Source of the DNA: CAXBES01 sp963974915
GTDB lineage: Bacteria; Bacteroidota; Bacteroidia; Flavobacteriales; Flavobacteriaceae
Direction of reading: 5' to 3'
Length of the DNA: 64,000 nt
NCBI GenBank assembly: GCA_963974915.1
Contig: CAXBES010000007.1
Coordinates: 110,056 to 174,055, forward strand
In this document: positions 18,087 to 26,266 of the stretch, piece after piece
Numbering within the stretch: position 1 is the stretch's first letter
Layout of the letters: each line of letters opens with the position of its first letter
Notes under the pieces: model-generated
Seen by the model: the letters and a program-made list of their open reading frames with translations, nothing else
Database searches by the model: none
What the model was told of the DNA's origin: nothing
Made by a program: the position numbers and the translations under genes

Positions 18087-18671
18087 CTACGCCTGATAAT
18101 AATTTTTAAGGATCGAAGTTATTTTCTTTTTACCCTCGATGATCAAATCTATTTCTTGTTGTGTTTTCTTCGGAAGTATATGTTGCAATGGCTGATTAAT
18201 TTTATTAATTTTTGGAAATACTGAAGCGATCTGCTCATCCCATACTTTATAAAAATTCTTTAGGTCGTCCGGATACACTGTCTTGCGTTTTGTGCCTTCA
18301 TCGATACCGCGAAACGGCTCACTTACGTTGAGATACCCATAATCGTCTGTTAGCTCTTCTCCGGGCTGAATATCCCGTACGGCAATTTCAAAATCGTAGG
18401 AGGTAGAAAGACAATTGCTTTTAAAACTGTGATTTACAAAACGCCCATTATCCCAACAAAGCACTAGATTCCCCTTACTATTTCTATAGGTATAGGTATC
18501 GAGAATATCCTGATAGAGCTTGTCTAATTTTGTAAATTGTTGTGGCGTAAATGTTCTATCCAATTTATCTAACACCCAGGTAATTGACCCCGCAGGAATA
18601 AATTTGGTCGCTACGACCCCGTAGCCAATTTCGTCGCTTATAAATTGCAACTCGGTATGTGGATGTATCAT
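18087..18671 (-). CDS. SET-domain protein (putative lysine methyltransferase)
   Basis: The 194-residue protein has the SET fold used for SAM-dependent protein-lysine methylation. Residues 13-28 (EIGYGVVATKFIPAGS) form the opening strand, GRFVNHSFKSNC (about 76-87) matches the SET cofactor-binding NHS motif, and GEELTDDYGYL (about 103-113) matches the GEELTxDY motif; the family's catalytic tyrosine is probably in this DDYGY. There is no pre-SET zinc region, although bacterial SET proteins often lack one. It ends with a basic, helical tail. It lies 23 bp after ftsY in reverse order and may follow it in the same message or use its own start. The substrate is unknown. Confidence 0.85.
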   Translation of the reverse strand: MIHPHTELQFISDEIGYGVVATKFIPAGSITWVLDKLDRTFTPQQFTKLDKLYQDILDTYTYRNSKGNLVLCWDNGRFVNHSFKSNCLSTSYDFEIAVRDIQPGEELTDDYGYLNVSEPFRGIDEGTKRKTVYPDDLKNFYKVWDEQIASVFPKINKINQPLQHILPKKTQQEIDLIIEGKKKITSILKNYYQA

Positions 18672-18694
18672 TTTACATAAATTTGGCTGTGAAT

Positions 18695-19648
18695 TTAGTT
18701 AAAAAACGAATCCACAAACTCAATTTTATTAAAAACTTGAAGGTCTTCGATACCTTCTCCTACTCCTATATATTTCACAGGAATTTGAAATTGATCGCTT
18801 ATACCAATTACGACTCCTCCTTTGGCGGTTCCATCTAATTTTGTCACGGCTAAACTGGTAACTTCTGTGGCTGCCGTAAATTGTTTGGCTTGTTCAAAGG
18901 CATTTTGCCCTGTAGAGCCATCTAAAACCAAAAGTACTTCGTGTGGTGCATCGGGAATTACTTTCTGCATAACTCGTTTCACTTTTGTTAGTTCGTTCAT
19001 AAGGTTGACCTTATTGTGCAAACGTCCTGCAGTATCAATAATCACGACATCGGCATTCTGATTTACAGCACTTTGAAGCGTATCGAAGGCAACACTTGCG
19101 GGATCACTTCCCATTTCTTGTCTAACAATTGGTACGTTTGTTCTGTCTGCCCAAATTTGTAATTGGTCTATAGCTGCCGCCCTAAAGGTATCTGCCGCAC
19201 CTAGTACTACTTTTTTTCCTGCTTTTTTAAACTGATGTGCCAGTTTTCCTATGGTGGTAGTTTTTCCTACCCCATTTACGCCTACTACCATAATAACATA
19301 AGGAGCATCTTGTTGAGGAATTGTAAACTCGGTAGCATTACCGGTGTTAGTTTCACTAAGGAGGCCGGCAATTTCTTCACGTAGAATTTGATTGAGTTCG
19401 TCTGTTCCTAAGTATTTATCTTTGGCAACACGCGCTTCAATACGATCTATCACTTTTAACGTTGTAGAAACGCCAACGTCACTTGAAACCAAAACTTCTT
19501 CCAGATTATCCAGAACACTATCATCTACTTTACTCTTTCCCGCGACCGCTTTTCCTAATTTATCAAGGAAGGAGGTTTTAGATTTTTCAAGACCTTTGTC
19601 TAAGGTTTCCTTTTTTTCTTTGGAGAATATTTTTTTAAAAAAGCTCAT
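18695..19648 (-). CDS. ftsY: signal recognition particle receptor FtsY
   Basis: FtsY docks SRP-ribosome complexes at the inner membrane and drives their release by GTP hydrolysis. The 317-residue protein has a very short basic N-region in place of the long acidic A-domain of E. coli, then the NG domain. It shows the P-loop GVNGVGKTT at 123-131, DTFRAAAIDQL near 164, DTAGRLHNK near 205 and TKLDGTAKGG near 266. It ends in VDSFF, as the family does. Upstream are a palindromic intergenic element and two terminator-like hairpins that separate it from the ribosomal-protein genes. Confidence 0.97.
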   Translation of the reverse strand: MSFFKKIFSKEKKETLDKGLEKSKTSFLDKLGKAVAGKSKVDDSVLDNLEEVLVSSDVGVSTTLKVIDRIEARVAKDKYLGTDELNQILREEIAGLLSETNTGNATEFTIPQQDAPYVIMVVGVNGVGKTTTIGKLAHQFKKAGKKVVLGAADTFRAAAIDQLQIWADRTNVPIVRQEMGSDPASVAFDTLQSAVNQNADVVIIDTAGRLHNKVNLMNELTKVKRVMQKVIPDAPHEVLLVLDGSTGQNAFEQAKQFTAATEVTSLAVTKLDGTAKGGVVIGISDQFQIPVKYIGVGEGIEDLQVFNKIEFVDSFFN

Positions 19649-19688
19649 TTTAAAGCAATTATAGGTTTGTTAGTTGACATATTCACAA

Positions 19689-19797
19689 GGCGTTAAGGAT
19701 AGAGTGTACTACCCCGCCTACGCACGCTTAGGCGTGCAGGCGTGTAGTAACGATAGCCAGACCGAGACCTCGTGTTAGCGAGTGGCTCGGGAACGCC
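19689..19797. repeat. GC-rich palindromic intergenic element, about 109 bp
   Basis: The element is bounded by GGCGTT (19689) and AACGCC (ending 19797), which pair as inverted ends. Inside are two strong hairpins: TACTAC...GTAGTA enclosing GCACGC-TTAG-GCGTGC, and CCGAG...CTCGG enclosing CTCG/CGAG. GC content is well above the flanks. From general knowledge, elements with ends like GGGCGTTCCC and ATCCCTAACGC are dispersed in many Flavobacteriia genomes. This looks like one of them. Confidence 0.65.
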
Positions 19798-19866
19798 CAA
19801 TTGGGTGCAAAATTACAACAATTTAAACAGTAATCAATCAATTTCTACGAGGGTTATAACCAAAAG

Positions 19867-19887
19867 ACCCCGTATTAGGTACGGGGT
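19867..19887. terminator. hairpin ACCCCGTA / TACGGGGT
   Basis: An 8-bp GC-rich stem with a 5-nt loop, followed on the minus strand by CTTTTGG and preceded there by an A-run. It is a second terminator after the DUF4295 gene, or a bidirectional one protecting ftsY. Confidence 0.6.
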
Positions 19888-19896
19888 TTAATAGAA

Positions 19897-19923
19897 AAAG
19901 CCACTTTTATAAAAAGCGGCTTT
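19897..19923 (-). terminator. terminator of rpmB-rpmG-DUF4295
   Basis: On the minus strand a 12-bp stem (one G-U pair) with a 3-nt loop is followed by TTTTTC, 23 nt after the DUF4295 stop codon. This is a good intrinsic terminator for the ribosomal-protein operon. Confidence 0.75.
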
Positions 19924-19945
19924 GATCGAATATCTTAAAAACAGG

Positions 19946-20098
19946 TTATTTTTTATTTAACCAGTCGTTTACTAATTCCGGAGCCATAATAGACTCAGTA
20001 AAAATATAGGCGCCTGTTTTTGGCGATTTAACCATTTTAATTGCTTTGGTTAAACGCTTAGATCCTGTTTGTAATGATGCTACTGATTTCTTTGCCAT
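19946..20098 (-). CDS. DUF4295 protein, 50 residues
   Basis: The 50-codon gene encodes a basic protein beginning MAKKSVASLQTGSKRLTKAI and ending VNDWLNKK. It matches DUF4295, a small family confined to Bacteroidota and nearly always encoded beside rpmG and rpmB. It is probably ribosome-associated, judging by basic composition and gene order; its role is not established. It starts 11 bp after the rpmG stop and precedes two terminator hairpins, so it is the last gene of the operon. It is a short gene that is easily missed in annotation. Confidence 0.92.
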   Translation of the reverse strand: MAKKSVASLQTGSKRLTKAIKMVKSPKTGAYIFTESIMAPELVNDWLNKK

Positions 20099-20109
20099 GA
20101 CACTATATT

Positions 20110-20292
20110 TTATTTAATCTCTTTATGAACAGTCATTTTCTTAAGAATAGGATTAAATTTCTTTAATTCCATTCTGTCTGGAGTGTTCTTTTTATTTTTA
20201 GTGGTGATGTAACGAGAAGTACCCGGTTGTCCCGATTCTTTATGCTCGGTACACTCTAATATCACCTGAACTCTGTTTCCTTTTTTAGCCAT
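20110..20292 (-). CDS. rpmG: 50S ribosomal protein L33
   Basis: This 60-residue basic protein begins MAKKGNRVQVILECTEHK and contains SRYITTKNKKNTPDRMELKKFNP, characteristic of bacterial L33. Only one cysteine (C14) is present. It is therefore the zinc-independent C-minus form rather than the four-cysteine form. It lies between rpmB (29 bp upstream) and the DUF4295 gene in the usual Bacteroidota order. Confidence 0.97.
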   Translation of the reverse strand: MAKKGNRVQVILECTEHKESGQPGTSRYITTKNKKNTPDRMELKKFNPILKKMTVHKEIK

Positions 20293-20321
20293 TATACTAG
20301 ACTTTAATCGTTATGCAATTA

Positions 20322-20558
20322 TTATTTAAAAAAGCCTTTCTCGCGAGCATCTTTAATTACTGCAGAAATTCCATTTTTATTGATCGTTTTTAATGCTGAA
20401 GTAGAAACGCGAAGGGTTACCCATTTATCTTCTTCAGGAATGTAGAAACGCTTCTTTACAAGATTTACGTTAAATCTACGTCTTGTTTTATTCATCGCAT
20501 GAGAAACATTATTCCCAAACATTGCTTTTTTACCTGTAAGCTCACAAACTCTTGACAT
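20322..20558 (-). CDS. rpmB: 50S ribosomal protein L28
   Basis: The 78-residue protein begins MSRVCELTGKKAMFGNNVSH and contains NKTRRRFNVNL, diagnostic for L28. Only one cysteine (C5) is present, so no zinc ribbon is formed. It is the first gene of the rpmB-rpmG-DUF4295 operon, 78 bp downstream of cinA on the same strand. Its upstream DNA is AT-rich with no perfect TAnnTTTG box visible. Confidence 0.97.
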   Translation of the reverse strand: MSRVCELTGKKAMFGNNVSHAMNKTRRRFNVNLVKKRFYIPEEDKWVTLRVSTSALKTINKNGISAVIKDAREKGFFK

Positions 20559-20636
20559 TTCCTTAAAATATTTATAGTTATTTTAAAACAGGCTGCAAAT
20601 TTAAGTAATTTTATTGTGATGCGCAACAAAAGAAAT

Positions 20637-21884
20637 TTAGTTTTTTAAAATTTCTTTTAGAAGCATTTCGAAGGCTTTACTTGTCGCTTTTCCAATGACT
20701 TTTTCACGGTTATTTCCAAAGCTGAATTTTTCACTTATTATCCCACTTGGAGTGGCGACCGCAATACAAACCGTACCCACCTCGTCCTCTCCATCGCCCT
20801 TTGTGGGACCGGCAATTCCCGTAGTTGCGACCGCATAATGCGTTGTAAAAAGCTTTTGTGCATGTGTAGCCATTGCTTCGGCTACAGGAATACTTACCAC
20901 ATTATACTTTTCAATGAGTTTTGGATCTACTCCTAAAATTTCAGATTTCAATTGAGTAGCATAAGGAATTATACTACCTCTAAAATAAACTGAAGCACCC
21001 GGATGCGAAGTGATCTTTTCGGCTATCGTTCCTCCCGTACAGCTTTCTGCAAGGCTTAAGGTTTGATGTTTTTCTGCTAACAAAATCCCGATGCGTTCTT
21101 CGATGGTGTGCTCATCTTCAAATCCTACCGCTATATCTTCCAAAATATCGAGTAGCTCCTGCATTTGAGCATCTACTTCCCGGTGCAATTCGTTTTCGTT
21201 AATTCCTTTAGACGACAATCTAAGTCGCACCCTGCCTAGTGAAGGTAAGAAGGCTAACTTGATATGCGACGGCAAGGCATCTTCCCAATGAGAAATGCGT
21301 TGCGCTATGATACTTTCTCCCTGACCATAGGTGAGTAAGGTTTTATGATAAATAAAAGGGCGTTTAAATTTTGTTAATACCTTCGGAAGGACTTGTTCGG
21401 TTAACAAATGTTTCATTTCGTACGGAACGCCCGGCATGGAAACGAATACTACCCCATCTTTCTCCATCCACATTCCGGGAGCTGTTCCGTTCTTATTCTG
21501 AAGGATAGTAGCAGTTGAAGGTACAAGCGCCTGATCTAAATTGGCAGGTAAGGGGTCCCGTTTTAAATGGGTATGAAAAATGTCGATAATGTTTTGCTTC
21601 ACCGAAGCATCTTCGACCAAATAATCATCAAAAAATTCACAGAATGTCTCTTTGGTAATATCATCCTTTGTGGGACCTAATCCCCCGGTTACCAAAACCA
21701 GTTGGACTCTTTTTTTTGCTTCGGAAAGTGCTTCGAGTATATGTTGTCTTTCGTCCTGAATTGAAGTTATTTGATATACCTGCACTCCTGCCTTATTGAG
21801 TTCTTTCGAAATAAAAGCAGAATTTGTATCTACAATTTGTCCGATTAATATTTCATCACCAATTGTGATTATCTCAGCTAGCAT
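20637..21884 (-). CDS. cinA: CinA family protein (competence/damage-inducible; NMN amidohydrolase)
   Basis: The 415-residue protein has the full two-domain CinA layout. An N-terminal MoaB/MogA-like domain (about 1-170; ITIGDEILIGQIVDTNS, VTGGLGPTKDDITKE) is linked to ADP-ribose pyrophosphatase activity. The C-terminal CinA domain (about 250-415; LAESCTGGTIAEKITSHPG and TGIAGPTKGDGEDEVGTV) hydrolyses nicotinamide mononucleotide to nicotinate mononucleotide for NAD recycling. Its ATG directly abuts the stop codon of the HPt gene (0 bp), so the two are translationally coupled. The historical link to competence is not shown by anything here. Confidence 0.95.
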   Translation of the reverse strand: MLAEIITIGDEILIGQIVDTNSAFISKELNKAGVQVYQITSIQDERQHILEALSEAKKRVQLVLVTGGLGPTKDDITKETFCEFFDDYLVEDASVKQNIIDIFHTHLKRDPLPANLDQALVPSTATILQNKNGTAPGMWMEKDGVVFVSMPGVPYEMKHLLTEQVLPKVLTKFKRPFIYHKTLLTYGQGESIIAQRISHWEDALPSHIKLAFLPSLGRVRLRLSSKGINENELHREVDAQMQELLDILEDIAVGFEDEHTIEERIGILLAEKHQTLSLAESCTGGTIAEKITSHPGASVYFRGSIIPYATQLKSEILGVDPKLIEKYNVVSIPVAEAMATHAQKLFTTHYAVATTGIAGPTKGDGEDEVGTVCIAVATPSGIISEKFSFGNNREKVIGKATSKAFEMLLKEILKN

Positions 21885-22226
21885 CTAGGAAGGGAAATCT
21901 TCTTTCAATTCTTTAAAAACAGCGCGTAAGGTACTACCTACAGTTTGAACATGATCAGTGATCACAGCATTACTCTTCGATGTTTTAGACCAGGACTCGA
22001 TTGAGGTGATCTCTTTTTGAAGTTCAATCCCAAACATTTCCAGATTTGGCTTCATCTTATGTGCGAACTGGTACGCCAATTCTTTATTATCGTTTTCAAT
22101 CGCTTCTTCCATAGAAGTTAGATCTGGTGGAATCTCCTCTAAGAATGTTTGTGCTACCACAGCCATAAAATCCGGATCGCCACCAGCGATTTCGTTAAGG
22201 CTCTCAATAGAATAATGTTTGCTCAT
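21885..22226 (-). CDS. orphan HPt phosphotransfer protein
   Basis: This 113-residue helical protein is a histidine-containing phosphotransfer domain. H56 in AYQFAHKMKPNLEMFG is the expected phospho-accepting histidine, followed by the usual conserved helix. No histidine kinase or response regulator is in the window. It would act between a hybrid kinase and a regulator encoded elsewhere. It is wedged without gaps between the FAH-family gene (stop adjoining its ATG) and cinA (ATG adjoining its stop), so all three are coupled in one operon. Its link to NAD recycling or to FAH activity is unexplained. Confidence 0.85.
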   Translation of the reverse strand: MSKHYSIESLNEIAGGDPDFMAVVAQTFLEEIPPDLTSMEEAIENDNKELAYQFAHKMKPNLEMFGIELQKEITSIESWSKTSKSNAVITDHVQTVGSTLRAVFKELKEDFPS

Positions 22227-22838
22227 TTACTTTACTTTTACGGAAAATACTTCCTTATCTTCAATAAAACCTGTTAAGGTATCGTTGGGAGTAACTTTCG
22301 CAACTCCGGAGGGAGTGCCGGTAAATATAATATCTCCTATCTTCAAAGTAAAATATTTTGAAATATATTCGATTAACTCATCAATTTTCCACAACATTAA
22401 TGCTGTATTGCCCTCCTGAACTACAGTTTCATTCTTTTTTAGACTGAAATTAATAGTATCGACACTGTTAAACGTTGATTTTGGTAAGAAATTGCCTACA
22501 ACAGCTGCTCCATCGAAAGCCTTAGCCTTTTCCCAGGGTAACCCTTTTGCTTTAAGTTCCTGTTGAAGGTCTCGGGCGGTAAAGTCTATTCCCAGTCCTA
22601 TTTCATCGTAATATTTATGAGCAAACTTTTTGTCGATGTGCTTTCCTATCTTTTTGATCTTTACCAAGATCTCTACTTCGTGATGTACATCATTACTAAA
22701 ATCGGGAATAAAAAAAGGTTGTTTTTTTAAAACAATGGAAGTATCCGGCTTTAGAAATAAGATAGGGTGTTCTGGTTTTTCGTTTTCTAACTCTTTTATA
22801 TGAGCCGTATAGTTTCGTCCAACACAAATAATTTTCAT
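22227..22838 (-). CDS. fumarylacetoacetate hydrolase family protein
   Basis: The 203-residue enzyme is of the short FAH type (acylpyruvase / oxaloacetate decarboxylase-like). Visible features are ICVGRNYTAHIKELEN at the N-terminus, LFLKPDTSIV, the metal-binding HHEVEILVKI (about residues 52-61; the glutamates are metal ligands in the family), GIDFTARDLQ and GDIIFTGTPSGVAKV near the C-terminus. Such proteins cleave C-C bonds of acylpyruvates or tautomerise/decarboxylate oxaloacetate. The exact substrate cannot be read from sequence. It sits 8 bp after the exonuclease gene and directly before the HPt gene. Confidence 0.9.
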   Translation of the reverse strand: MKIICVGRNYTAHIKELENEKPEHPILFLKPDTSIVLKKQPFFIPDFSNDVHHEVEILVKIKKIGKHIDKKFAHKYYDEIGLGIDFTARDLQQELKAKGLPWEKAKAFDGAAVVGNFLPKSTFNSVDTINFSLKKNETVVQEGNTALMLWKIDELIEYISKYFTLKIGDIIFTGTPSGVAKVTPNDTLTGFIEDKEVFSVKVK

Positions 22839-22846
22839 AACAGTAC

Positions 22847-23620
22847 TTACAATTTGGTATTCAGCTTACTCAACTTTATTCTGGTTAACACCTTTTTTGT
22901 ATACAATGGAAAATCTGCATTCAGCAACCAACCAAAATAGCCCGGTTCCTTTTCCATTACTTCCTCAACCTTCTTACCTTTGTGCTTTCCGAAGGAAAAA
23001 ATTTCTTCCCCTTCTTTATTATAACCTATATATCCGGCAAAATCGGCAAAACTTTTATGTGCGCTAAAATTTGAAAGAAAATCAATATCATTTTCCAGAT
23101 CATCATATCTTTTTAGTTGTGCTTCAAGGACCTCGTAGGTCGCATTGGTATCTGCTTCTGCACTATGGGCATCGGTTAGGTCTTTATCGCAATAGAATTT
23201 GTATGCAGCTTCGAGGGTTCTTTTCTCTTTCTTATGAAATATAGTTTGCACATCCACAGATTGCGCCTTCTTCATATCGAAATCAATTTCGGCGCGTAAC
23301 AATTCTTCAGCCAGGAGAGGTATATCGAAACGATTTGAGTTATATCCGCCAAGATCACTGTCCTTGATAAGCGTGTGCACTTTTGGTGCCAGTTCTTTAA
23401 AAGTAGGTTCATTAGCAACCATTTCGTCTGTAATTCCATGGATCGCAGAAGTTGCTGCTGGAATAGGCATTTCGGGGTTTACGCGCCAGGTATGACTTTC
23501 TTTATTTCCGTTGGGAAAGACTTTTAAAATAGAAATTTCAACGATCCTGTCGGTTGCGATATTTACTCCGGTAGTTTCAAGATCAAAGAAACAGATCGGT
23601 TTTTTCAGCTTTAAATCCAT
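22847..23620 (-). CDS. DnaQ-like 3'-5' exonuclease
   Basis: The 257-residue protein has the DEDDh exonuclease fold. D13 and E15 lie in FFDLETTG (Exo I). The NSNRFDIPLL-type Exo II segment reads YNSNRFDIPLLAEE (about 94-107), and Exo III reads DAHSAEADTNATY with the catalytic His and Asp. After about residue 180 it carries a short extra region (FSFGKHKGKKVEEV...GYFGWLLNADF) seen in many exonuclease-associated proteins. It may be a stand-alone proofreading or RNA-trimming enzyme. It is the first gene of the operon with FAH, HPt and cinA, and has a TACCTTTG box 17 nt upstream. Confidence 0.9.
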   Translation of the reverse strand: MDLKLKKPICFFDLETTGVNIATDRIVEISILKVFPNGNKESHTWRVNPEMPIPAATSAIHGITDEMVANEPTFKELAPKVHTLIKDSDLGGYNSNRFDIPLLAEELLRAEIDFDMKKAQSVDVQTIFHKKEKRTLEAAYKFYCDKDLTDAHSAEADTNATYEVLEAQLKRYDDLENDIDFLSNFSAHKSFADFAGYIGYNKEGEEIFSFGKHKGKKVEEVMEKEPGYFGWLLNADFPLYTKKVLTRIKLSKLNTKL

Positions 23621-23637
23621 TGCAATTATTTAAAGTG

Positions 23638-23645
23638 CAAAGGTA
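23638..23645 (-). promoter_or_regulatory. -7 box TACCTTTG of the exonuclease-FAH-HPt-cinA operon
   Basis: Exact TAnnTTTG match 17 nt before the first ATG of the four-gene operon. The -33 region is not a clear TTG. Confidence 0.5.
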
Positions 23646-23706
23646 GTATTTAATACGGTTTTATATTTCTTTCTGAAAAAAGATATTGAGCAATATCATT
23701 ATATCT

Positions 23707-25041
23707 CTACACCTCCCGGTTACTATCCCATCCCTCAAGATAATCGGCAACACGTTTTACAAATTGACCTCCAAGAGCTCCATTTACCACACGGTGGTCG
23801 TAACTGTGTGATAAGAACATCTTATAACGAATACCTATAAAGTCACCTTCAGGAGTTTCAATAACGGCAGGCACTTTTCTAATAGCACCTAAAGCAAGAA
23901 TTCCTACTTGCGGCTGACTAATAATTGGAGTTCCCATGATACTTCCAAAAGTACCTACATTAGTCACCGTATAGGTTCCTCCCTGAATTTCATCAGGTTT
24001 TAATTTATTTTCACGAGCACGACCGGCAAGATCGTTCACAGCTTTGCTCATGCCAACTAAATTTAGTTGGTCGGCATTTTTTATAACAGGAACAATAAGG
24101 TTACCATCACCCAATGCAGCTGCCATTCCTAAATTGATATTCTTTCTTTTAATAATGGTATCTCCATCTACAGAAATATTCATCATTGGGAAATCTTTAA
24201 GCGCTTTTGCAACAGCCTCCATAAAAATTGGAGTAAACGTAAGGTTTTCACCTTCGCGTTTCGCAAACGCATCTTTTACTTTTTTACGCCAGTTCCAGAT
24301 CTTGGTCACATCGGCTTCTATAAAAGATTGAACATGCGCAGAGGTTTGCACGCTTTCAACCATATGGTGGGCAATAATTTTACCCATTCTGGTCATTTCA
24401 ATGATTTCATCCCCTCCGTTTACAGATACCGGAGCTTTCGCTTTAGGCTGCTGATTAGAGGCAGGTTTAACCAACTCTGACGCAGGTTGTTTTTGTGCTT
24501 GCTCCTGTGCAGGTTGAGCACTTTGTGACGAACGATTTTCAACATAGGCTAATATATCATTCTTTGTTACTCTCCCATCTTTCCCTGTTCCTTGAATCCC
24601 GTCTAAGTCACTTTGTGAGATTCCCTCGGCACTTGCAATATTCTTCACCAATGGAGAGTAAAAACGATCTCCACTACTCTCAATAGCAACAGGATTTTCT
24701 TCTTTGGAAGCTTCCAACGGAGCGGCTACCTCTGCAACTACCTCTTTTTGGGGCGTCGATTCGGTTTGGGGAGCGGGAGTTGCTGTTGCTGCAACATCAC
24801 TTTCAGTTTCAATTATGGCTATTGTCTGACCTACTTGAATTACATCATCCACTTCAAAAAGTCTTTCAACCAAAACTCCATCAACTTCACTAGGCACCTC
24901 GCTATCTACTTTATCTGTTGCGATTTCCAGTACAGCTTCATCTGCTTCGATGGTATCTCCAACATTTTTGAGCCAGTTAGTAAGTGTTGCTTCTGCTACA
25001 CTTTCACCCATTTTTGGAAGTTTTAATTCAAATTTTGCCAT
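23707..25041 (-). CDS. 2-oxoacid dehydrogenase E2 (dihydrolipoamide acyltransferase)
   Basis: This 444-residue E2 subunit transfers acyl groups from lipoyl-lysine to CoA. The lipoyl domain (about 1-76) has K44 in EIATDKVDSEVPS. An Ala/Pro/Gln-rich linker follows, then a peripheral subunit-binding domain (FYSPLVKNIASAEG to NDILAYV, about 128-168), a second linker, and the catalytic core with HSYDHRVVNGALGG near the C-terminus. The lipoyl and core sequences resemble the branched-chain or 2-oxoglutarate type more than pyruvate E2. Which complex it serves cannot be decided, because E1 and E3 genes are absent here. I chose the ATG at 25041 over an upstream TTG. Confidence 0.92.
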   Translation of the reverse strand: MAKFELKLPKMGESVAEATLTNWLKNVGDTIEADEAVLEIATDKVDSEVPSEVDGVLVERLFEVDDVIQVGQTIAIIETESDVAATATPAPQTESTPQKEVVAEVAAPLEASKEENPVAIESSGDRFYSPLVKNIASAEGISQSDLDGIQGTGKDGRVTKNDILAYVENRSSQSAQPAQEQAQKQPASELVKPASNQQPKAKAPVSVNGGDEIIEMTRMGKIIAHHMVESVQTSAHVQSFIEADVTKIWNWRKKVKDAFAKREGENLTFTPIFMEAVAKALKDFPMMNISVDGDTIIKRKNINLGMAAALGDGNLIVPVIKNADQLNLVGMSKAVNDLAGRARENKLKPDEIQGGTYTVTNVGTFGSIMGTPIISQPQVGILALGAIRKVPAVIETPEGDFIGIRYKMFLSHSYDHRVVNGALGGQFVKRVADYLEGWDSNREV

Positions 25042-25101
25042 AATTAACAATCTTACTTGTAGGTTTCTATTTGTTTACTCACCTTCCTTGGTAAGCGACT
25101 G

Positions 25102-25109
25102 CAAAATTA
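25102..25109 (-). promoter_or_regulatory. E2 gene -7 box TAATTTTG
   Basis: Exact TAnnTTTG match 60 nt upstream of the E2 ATG, in the 99-bp gap after the GT2 gene. It implies separate transcription of E2. Confidence 0.4.
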
Positions 25110-25140
25110 GTCAATTTTTGCAGGTTTTGCTTTTAAAATT

Positions 25141-26262
25141 CTAAAAAACTATAACCGAACCTTTTTCATCGCTCGTATCGCTACCTAGTATAAAATTGGA
25201 GCGCGGCGGACGAATACGAAATTGATTATTTCTGTTTTTCAAAGCATGCATCACCGAAAATATTTGTGAATAAGACATATATTCCACATCAAAAATAAAG
25301 AGACAATTCCTAAACGAACTGTCGTCAAATAGCGATTTTGAAGCTGTGGTTAATTCAATTTCCATCTTTTCTGATAGCTTACGATACATATTAAGATTTT
25401 CGGTAAAAACGTATGCTTTGTTAACTTGATTTCCGAAAGAAGCTTTCTTGCCATTACCCAGTTTACTTTTGGCTTTACCCAAGGAAACTCCCGATTGTAC
25501 CAATCCTTTAAACACCGGATTTGAATGAAAATGTTTTTTGTAGAATATAGACATCGCGCCATAAAAACGATCGTAATAAGCTGCGTCTCTTTGAGTGCTT
25601 TCGCCTTTATAATGTAGCACCGTAGTACTCCCTAGATAATGGTTCTTGTAACCCGCCTTTGTTATTTTATAAGACAAATCAATATCTTCACCATACATAA
25701 AGTAATCTTCGTCGAATCCGCCAACTTCATTATAAACAGATCGTTTTAAAAACATAAAAGCACCTACCAAAATTGCTACTTCTCCTTTTCCTTCGGAAGG
25801 GATAGTATTTGCATAGTATGGTTTTGTAAATCCGGAGAGTTTCAGAAGAGAAACCATTGGAGTTGGGAGGTTTCTTTTACTTTCAGGAAGAAAATTACCG
25901 GTGCCATCTACCAGATATACACCTAGAGCTCCCATGTTTTCAACGCCCTCAGAAAAATTAATACACTGTATAAAAGTATCTTCGGAAACTGCCGTGTCGG
26001 GATTCAAGATACAAAGATACTCTCCCGAGGCTTCAGCAACAGCTTGATTGTTCGCTTTACTGAAACCAACGTTTTCTGAATTTTCTATAAGTCGGACATT
26101 AGGAAATCGTGTCCTCACCATCTCGCAACTACCATCTTCTGAAGCGTTATCTATTACAATGATCTCTGCATCTATATTCTTAATAGCACGTTGCACACTA
26201 AGAATAGCTTGTTCGAGAAAATAACGAACATTATAATTGAGAATAACGACAGATAATTTCAA
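25141..26262 (-). CDS. family 2 glycosyltransferase
   Basis: The 373-residue enzyme opens with KLSVVILNYNVRYFLEQAILSV, the GT-A nucleotide-binding strand of GT2 enzymes. EIIVIDNASEDGSCEMV (about 34-50), LCILNPDTAV (about 83-92; the DxD-equivalent) and GGFDEDYFMYGEDIDLSYKI (about 177-196) complete the rhamnosyltransferase-like signature. The C-terminal 120 residues contain an unusual basic region and a strand-rich end not typical of short GT2 proteins. It begins 4 bp after recR and is probably co-transcribed with it. It probably transfers a sugar to cell-surface polysaccharide; sugar and acceptor are unknown. Confidence 0.87.
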   Translation of the reverse strand: MKLSVVILNYNVRYFLEQAILSVQRAIKNIDAEIIVIDNASEDGSCEMVRTRFPNVRLIENSENVGFSKANNQAVAEASGEYLCILNPDTAVSEDTFIQCINFSEGVENMGALGVYLVDGTGNFLPESKRNLPTPMVSLLKLSGFTKPYYANTIPSEGKGEVAILVGAFMFLKRSVYNEVGGFDEDYFMYGEDIDLSYKITKAGYKNHYLGSTTVLHYKGESTQRDAAYYDRFYGAMSIFYKKHFHSNPVFKGLVQSGVSLGKAKSKLGNGKKASFGNQVNKAYVFTENLNMYRKLSEKMEIELTTASKSLFDDSSFRNCLFIFDVEYMSYSQIFSVMHALKNRNNQFRIRPPRSNFILGSDTSDEKGSVIVF

Positions 26263-26266
26263 AGTA

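Noticed and set aside
19689..19797. SRP (4.5S) RNA next to ftsY
   Set aside because: The element is GC-rich and structured, but it lacks the conserved GGAA-loop and symmetric-loop motifs of SRP RNA.
20637..21884. Natural-competence locus
   Set aside because: cinA alone is a widespread NAD-recycling gene. No com genes are in the window, so the octamer signal is not tied to competence by context.
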